Source of the DNA: Halichoerus grypus | Taxonomy: Eukaryota > Chordata > Mammalia > Carnivora > Phocidae | Length of the DNA: 64,000 nucleotides | NCBI RefSeq assembly: GCF_964656455.1 | Contig: NC_135712.1 | Span: 71,615,239 to 71,679,238, forward strand | Direction: 5' to 3' | Shown: in pieces, positions 58,670 to 64,000 of the stretch | Layout: every line of letters starts with the position of its first letter | Numbering within the stretch: the stretch's first letter is position 1 | Made by a program: the position numbers and the translations under genes | The notes under the pieces: model-generated | Databases searched by the model: none | Told to the model about the DNA's origin: nothing | The model's input: only the letters and a program-made list of their open reading frames with translations

Positions 58670-59860
58670 ATCTGTATTTTTTTCATTGAGATGTGATTGA
58701 CATATAATATTGCATTAATTTAGGTGTATAAAATAATTGAGATAAATGTGTGTATTAATACACACATATTTATAGTCAAATGACCACCTCAAAAGTTTAG
58801 TAAACTATTACTCCATAGACTTAAACATTTTTTTTCTTGTCTTCAGAACTTTTAAGATCTACTGTTTAGTAGCTTTCAAATATATGATACAGTAGTGTTA
58901 ACTATAGTCACCATGCTGTACATTACATTCCCAGGTCTTATTTATTTTATAACTGGAAATTTGTACCTGTGACCCCCTTCACCCATTTTGTCCACTCATC
59001 CCCCACCTCTGGCAAATTCCAGTCTATTCTCTGTATCTGTGAGTTTGGTTTTGTTTTGTTTTGTTTTGATTCCACATATAAGTGAAATCCTATGGTATTT
59101 GTCTTTTTCTGCCTGATTTATTTCACCTAACGTAATGCCTTCAAGGTCCATCTATGTTGCAAATGGCAAGATTTCCCTTTTTTTTTTTTTAAATGGCTAA
59201 TAGTCCCATGTATATATATACACCACATTTTCATATCTATTCATCTTTTGACAGACACTTAGGTTGTTTCTGTATCTTGGCTATTATAAATAATGCTGCA
59301 GTGAACATGGTGATGTAGATATTTTTTCAAATTAGTATCTTTGTTTACATTGAACATATGTAGAAGGGGCATTGCTGGAACATATGGTAGTTCTGTTTTT
59401 AAATTTTTAAGGAGCCTCCATACTGTTTTCCATAGTGGATGCACCAGTTTATATTCCCACCACTAGTGCACTTTTCTCCACATCCTCACCAACACTTGTG
59501 ATTTCTTGTCTTTTTGATGACAGCCATTTTGACAGGTGTAAGGTGATATCTCATTGTGGTTTTGATTTGTATTTTCCTGATGATTAGTGATGTTGAGCAC
59601 CTTTTCATATACCTTTTGGCCATCTATTTGTCTTCTTTGGAGAAATGTCTCTTCAGATCCTCTGCCCATTTTTAATACAAAGTGTTTGTTTGTTTGTTTG
59701 TTTGTTTGTTTTGCTATTGAGTTGTATGACTTCTTTATATACCTTGGACATTTATATCTGATACATGATTTGCAAATATTTTGTAGGAGCTTTTTGGTTT
59801 GATGTAGTCCCACTTGTTTGTTTTTGCTTTTGTTGCCTTTGCTCTGGTATCTGTACTTTT
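58670..59860 (-). mobile_element. L1 (L1MA-like) 3' UTR and ORF2 end
   Basis: Antisense L1 starting just after exon 8 (cattgagatgtgattgacatataat) through ORF2 C-terminal sequence (ggctattataaataatgctgc, ttgatgtagtcccacttgtttg). A 116-codon minus frame at 59813-59463 is a frameshifted ORF2 remnant. A (tttg)n run is at 59686-59710. Confidence 0.82.
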
Positions 59861-60154
59861 AAAGAAGTTTAGCACTTCGGGGAAAAAATTAGCATATTGG
59901 GAAATTTGACATTTCATTTATTTAATGAAGAAGTTTGATGCTGCAGAAGATTTATGTATGGATTAAATGTGTAACCAAAAAGAAGACTGAAGTTAAAAAT
60001 ATGTTATAGACAGCATGTGAGGGTGTTGAAAGGAAAACTTAAAAACAAAGTGTCTATTTTATAGTATACATAGCTGGATTTATTTTTTCATTTCTTAGAT
60101 TTGGATATTGAAAAATCCTACTGATTTTTCATTTGAGTTATACTCTTTTTATAT

Positions 60155-60353
60155 ATATATATATTTTTAAAGATTTTATTTATTTATTTGAGAGAGAGAA
60201 TGAGAGACAGAGAGCATGAGAGGGAGGAGGGTCAGAGGGAGAAGCAGACTCCCTGCCGAGCAGGGAGCCCGATGCGGGACTCAATCCCGGGACTCCAGGA
60301 TCATGACCTGAGCCGAAGGCAGTCGCTTAACCAACTGAGCCACCCAGGCGCCC
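60155..60353 (-). mobile_element. CanSINE
   Basis: Antisense SINE with perfect TSD tactctttttatat at 60141-60154 and 60354-60367. Confidence 0.95.
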
Positions 60354-61770
60354 TACTCTTTTTATATTTTGAATAATAAAATTTTAGAATCTTAAGATTA
60401 TGGAAGTCTTGGGAACTTTTTTATTTTATACATATATGCACATGTGTGAATTATACATATATCACAGTATTATATAGAAATTTCATTATATTCAAATTAT
60501 TTTTGATAACTGAGCAGAACTTTGTATTAGATTTGTTCTGGGACATTCTTTTTTGTTGATTGGTGAGCTTTCTGGATTTAATAGTATCAATTTTTAGGTG
60601 ATTTTTTTTCCCCATATAGGTTCATATTACCTTTTGAGGACAGGGGATTAAGGATACAAAATAGAGTTTAGGGAAATGAGGAAAAAGGTAAGAATGTAAC
60701 AAGAATTGCATTCATTGACCAAAAGTAAATATGGTGCATACACGTATGTGTGTACGTGTGTGTCTTGGGATGGTATGCAGGGCATATGCCATGAGTTGCA
60801 GAGATACTGTTCCCAGGCTCTATAGAATTTAATCTATTGGAGGAAACCAACAAGTCACCAGACAGTTACTCTTTGGGCTCAGTGTCGTGTCTGGGTATAT
60901 AAATTGAGAACTTGCTCATTTGCACGGGATAGATAGAAACCTTAAAATAGTAGCTTCAACAAGATGAAATTTTATTTCCCTGTGTAAGTCAAAGGCCTGG
61001 TATGCAGGGATGCAGGCTTATATTTTTTAATTCCACCTCATGGTTCAAAGTTACCATACCCACATTCTAGCTATCAGGAAAGAGGAAAGAAGAAAGAAAG
61101 ATGCATTCTCTTTATGGATGTCTCCTGGAAATTGTAGTCACTTCTGTGTACATCCCAATGTCATACAGGCTGCAGGAAAGCTGGGAGATAAAAACTTAAT
61201 GCCAGATAGTCATGTGACCTACTAGAATTTGGGGGTTCTTGAGTTAAGAAAGAAAGAGAGAATGGATATTGGGGAATAGCTGGCTGTCTCTACCACATAG
61301 CAGAGGATCAAAGAGTTATAGGAACATACAGATAGAACCTGTAACTCAGACTTGGGAGGAAGGCAAGACCTTCCTAGGCTCTAGGCACTCCCCACATTCT
61401 GTCAAGCATTATGTTGCACCCCCATCTTACATTAAATATAATTTATAAACAAGTGAGTTGGATTATAGTTGAGTAGTTTAAATAATTGTATACTTTAGAC
61501 ATTTATTAACTTTGGTTTTGCAGCTTCCCCCTCTCAGTTCTCACATAATTTTTCAGGTCCTTGAAAAGCCTCTAAGCTCATGGAAAATATAGCCTGGTTG
61601 GAGGTGGCCAGTTCAGATATTCTTTCAATAATTCAGTTATGAGATAACTGGATCTGGAACTAGGAACATGGCAGTAGGGATAGAAACAAGTAGCTTGACG
61701 GATATTTAAGATATAGCCAATTTCAAGGTAGAGGGACATGATGAGTTGAGGTTTAAATGTGTTAAATTTT

Positions 61771-61962
61771 GGGGCGCCTGGGTGGCTCAGTCGGTTAAGC
61801 ATCTGCCTTCGGCTCAGGTCGTGAACCCAGGGTCCTGGGATCGCGCCCCACATTGGGCTCCCTGCTTGGCGGGAAGCCTTCTTCTCCCTCTCCCAGTCCT
61901 CCTGCTTGTGTTCCTGCCCTCGCTATCTCTCTCTCTGTCAAATAAATAAAATCTTTTTAAAA
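61771..61962 (+). mobile_element. CanSINE
   Basis: Sense SINE with perfect TSD aaatgtgttaaatttt at 61755-61770 and 61963-61978. Confidence 0.95.
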
Positions 61963-62284
61963 AAATGTGTTAAATTTTGATGATCGGACATCTAAGTGGG
62001 TGTATCTGGAACTCAAAAAAAAAACAAAAACAAAAACAAAAACACCTACGTTAAAGGAGTCAATAACATATAATTGCTAATTGTAACCACAAGAGTGGGT
62101 GAATTGACCCAAGGAGAGTTAATAGGGATCCCAAAATCATTTTTGTGTTTTGAAAGCTATTTTTGAAAAATGTGAGCGCTGGAACAGTATGCTTAAAGAT
62201 TTTGATTTTGTAAATTAAGGTCAAGGGCCACTAGTATAGAGTAAAAAGAGAATCTGGCTTCAAACAGGGCCCTAAGAATGACAT

Positions 62285-63073
62285 TTTTTTAAAATTTAAT
62301 TTTGTTTTATTATGTTATGTTAGTCACCATACAGTACATCATTAGTTTTTGATGTAGTGTTCCATGATTCATTGTTTTCGTATAGCACCCAGTGCTCCAT
62401 GCAATACGTGCCCTCCTTAATTCCCATCACTGGGCTAATCCATCCCTCCACCCTCCTCCCTTCTAAAACCCTCAGTTTGTTTCTCAGAGTCCATAGTCTC
62501 TCATGGTTCATCTCCCCCTCCGATTTCCCCACCTTCATTTTTCCCTTCCTTCTCCTAATGTCCTCCATGCTATTCCTTATGTTCCACAAATAAGTGAAAC
62601 CATATGATAATTGACTTTCTCTGCTTGACCTATTTCACTTAGCATAATCTCCTCCAGTCCCATCCATGTTGATGTATAAGTTGGGTGTTCGTCCTTTCTG
62701 ATGGCTAATATTCCATTGTATATATGGACCACATCTTCTTTATCCATTCATTTGTTGAAGGGCATCTCGGCTTTTTCCACAGTTTGGCTATTGCAGACAT
62801 TGCTGCTATGAACATTGGGGTGCATATGGCCCTTCTTTTCACTACATCTGTGTCTTTGGGGTAAATACCCAGGAATGCAATTGCTGGGTCATAGGGTAGC
62901 TCTATTGAGATACCACCTTACACCAGTTAGAATGGCAAAAATTGACAAGGCAGGAAACAACGAATGTTGGAGAGGTTGTGGAGAAAGGGGAACCCTTTTA
63001 CACTGTTGGTGGGAATGCAAGTTGGTACAGCCACTTTGGAAAACAGTGTGGAGGTTCCTCAAAAAATGAAAAA
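62285..63073 (-). mobile_element. L1 with 5' inversion (twin priming)
   Basis: 62285-62906 is an antisense L1 3' end (full 3' UTR to cataacataataaaac and the ORF2 end). 62907-63073 is the adjoining ORF2 upstream segment in the opposite orientation (plus strand: [20 protein letters not shown]). TSD taagaatgacat at 62273-62284 and 63074-63085. The two parts abut in L1 coordinates. Confidence 0.93.
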
Positions 63074-64000
63074 TAAGAATGACATATTTTTAAGAAATGG
63101 TTAAGTATGAGGATCTCCATTAAAGCATAGATGAGAGAGGAGGTGAAAACTGGGAGATGGTGTTAGTGCAGGCCAAAGAAAGAATGTCTCAAAAAGGAGA
63201 GGGTAGTTATCAGTACAAATATTGGAAAGAAGGCCCAGTAAACCCAGGACTGAGAACTACCTGTTGGGTTTAGCAGCAAGAAGATTATATGTTACCTTTG
63301 TGAGAGTAGAGGGTCTGAGTGGCAGAAGCTAAACTATAATGGGTAGATGAATACCAAACAGACAAGTGAAGAAGAGGGAAGATTTTTCCAGAAGTTGTGT
63401 TATGACGGAAAGAGAGGGGGAAGATGGTGGCTGGAGAGGAATATGAGTTGGAGGAAGGTTTTTTTAAGGTAGTAGGATTTGCACAAATATACAAGCAGAT
63501 GGAAATGGGAGAAGTTGAAAAGCTGAAAGAGAAGTGATGATGTCTGATGTGGTAGGAGTAGAGGGGATTCCAAACACAGAGGATTGGGGGCACCTGACTG
63601 GTTATAGGTAGCTGTGGAACTTTTCATGTCCAGGACTAATAGAAGCATGGGACACATTCTGCTGTGCTCCAGACTCTCTCTTCCTGATATCATCCCAGCT
63701 TGTAGGAGACAAGACTGTCAGTCTTCACATCTCCTCAACTCGTACCTTCCCCAGCCCTCTACCATGTTGAGACATTTTTTCCTTTATACTTCTGCCCCAA
63801 CAGAGAGGTGAATTTTCCCGCTTTCTGGTGTAATAGCAGTGAGGTAGGATGTAGCCGAGGAATTTACTACCAGTGGGACAGGCAGAAAACCATCACTTGC
63901 ATTGCAGTACTAGTGTGGAAGGTACATGCACACAAGTTTATAAATATTAGTTGAATCTTAGGGTCTGCCTTTTACCTCACTTCAATCTGAATGGATAAAA

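Larger units (their letters stand above)
61590..63640 (-). mobile_element. L2 LINE, antisense, with two insertions
   Basis: Diverged complement of L2 ORF2 (gatcggacatctaagtgggtg..., ggtttagcagcaagaagat, gagagtagagggtctgagtgg). Interrupted by a CanSINE (61771-61962) and the twin-primed L1 (62285-63073). Frames seen on either strand in 63285-63693 are L2 shadows. Confidence 0.6.
58627..64000 (+). other. ACAP2: ACAP2 intron 8 (partial, 5' part)
   Basis: Begins at the exon 8 donor and runs off the window. Holds an old L1, an antisense L2 with inserted CanSINE and twin-primed L1, and one further CanSINE. Stretches 59900-60140, 60370-61590 and 63640-64000 show nothing I can assign. The next ACAP2 exon was looked for and not found. 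Confidence 0.88.

Noticed and set aside
59686..59710. Short regular (tttg)n repeat as a CRISPR-like array
   Set aside because: Simple microsatellite; no spacers. No CRISPR, operon or bacterial feature exists in this window.
62815..63069. Plus-strand L1 ORF2-like frame as a separate sense L1
   Set aside because: It is the inverted 5' part of the twin-primed L1, sharing its TSD.

Overview
The window is nuclear genomic DNA from a mammal, almost certainly a carnivoran. About 37 copies of the carnivore tRNA-Lys-derived SINE (CanSINE; head GGGCGCCTGGGTGGCTCAG, tail AAATAAATAAAATCTT) are scattered through it. None looks like the young dog form (head like GGGATCCCTGGGTGGCGCAG) or the cat form, so I infer a non-canid caniform (bear/panda, seal or mustelid lineage). 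There is no CpG island, no first exon, no complete gene and no bacterial-type gene content.

The only protein-coding gene I can support is ACAP2 (Arf GAP with coiled-coil, ankyrin repeats and PH domains 2; centaurin beta-2) on the + strand. Seven consecutive internal exons (my numbering 2-8) lie at 14112-14169, 23852-23971, 24748-24801, 50044-50102, 51242-51425, 55547-55591 and 58531-58626. All have AG/GT splice borders and join in one open frame of 205 complete codons plus one split codon, about residues 18-223. That is nearly all of the N-terminal BAR domain. Exon 1 lies left of the window; the exons for PH, ArfGAP and ankyrin repeats lie right of it.

The remaining ~99% is intron, largely layered transposable elements. 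Intron 1 (1-14111) holds L1, L2, MIR, hAT and CanSINE copies. Intron 2 (14170-23851) holds MIR, MER5A-like, old L1 and L2. Intron 4 (24802-50043) is 25 kb of nested retrotransposons. Introns 6-8 hold more L2, L1 and CanSINEs. Nearly all L1s are antisense to ACAP2. CanSINE target-site duplications (TSDs) are usually clear and allow insertion order to be read.

I see no previously undescribed multi-gene system. The items worth attention are rearrangements and unusual retro-insertions: a U4 snRNA-L1 chimeric retrocopy (30549-31098) with a possible 3' transduction; an exact 42-nt antisense U4 fragment (52347-52388); a 78-bp G-rich retro-insertion just upstream of exon 2 that duplicates a candidate branch point; a perfect 156-bp duplication 1.5 kb apart (37854-38009 and 39379-39534); a twin-primed L1 (62285-63073); a poly(A)-only insertion (46353-46374); and an A-B-A' composite SINE (10770-11123).
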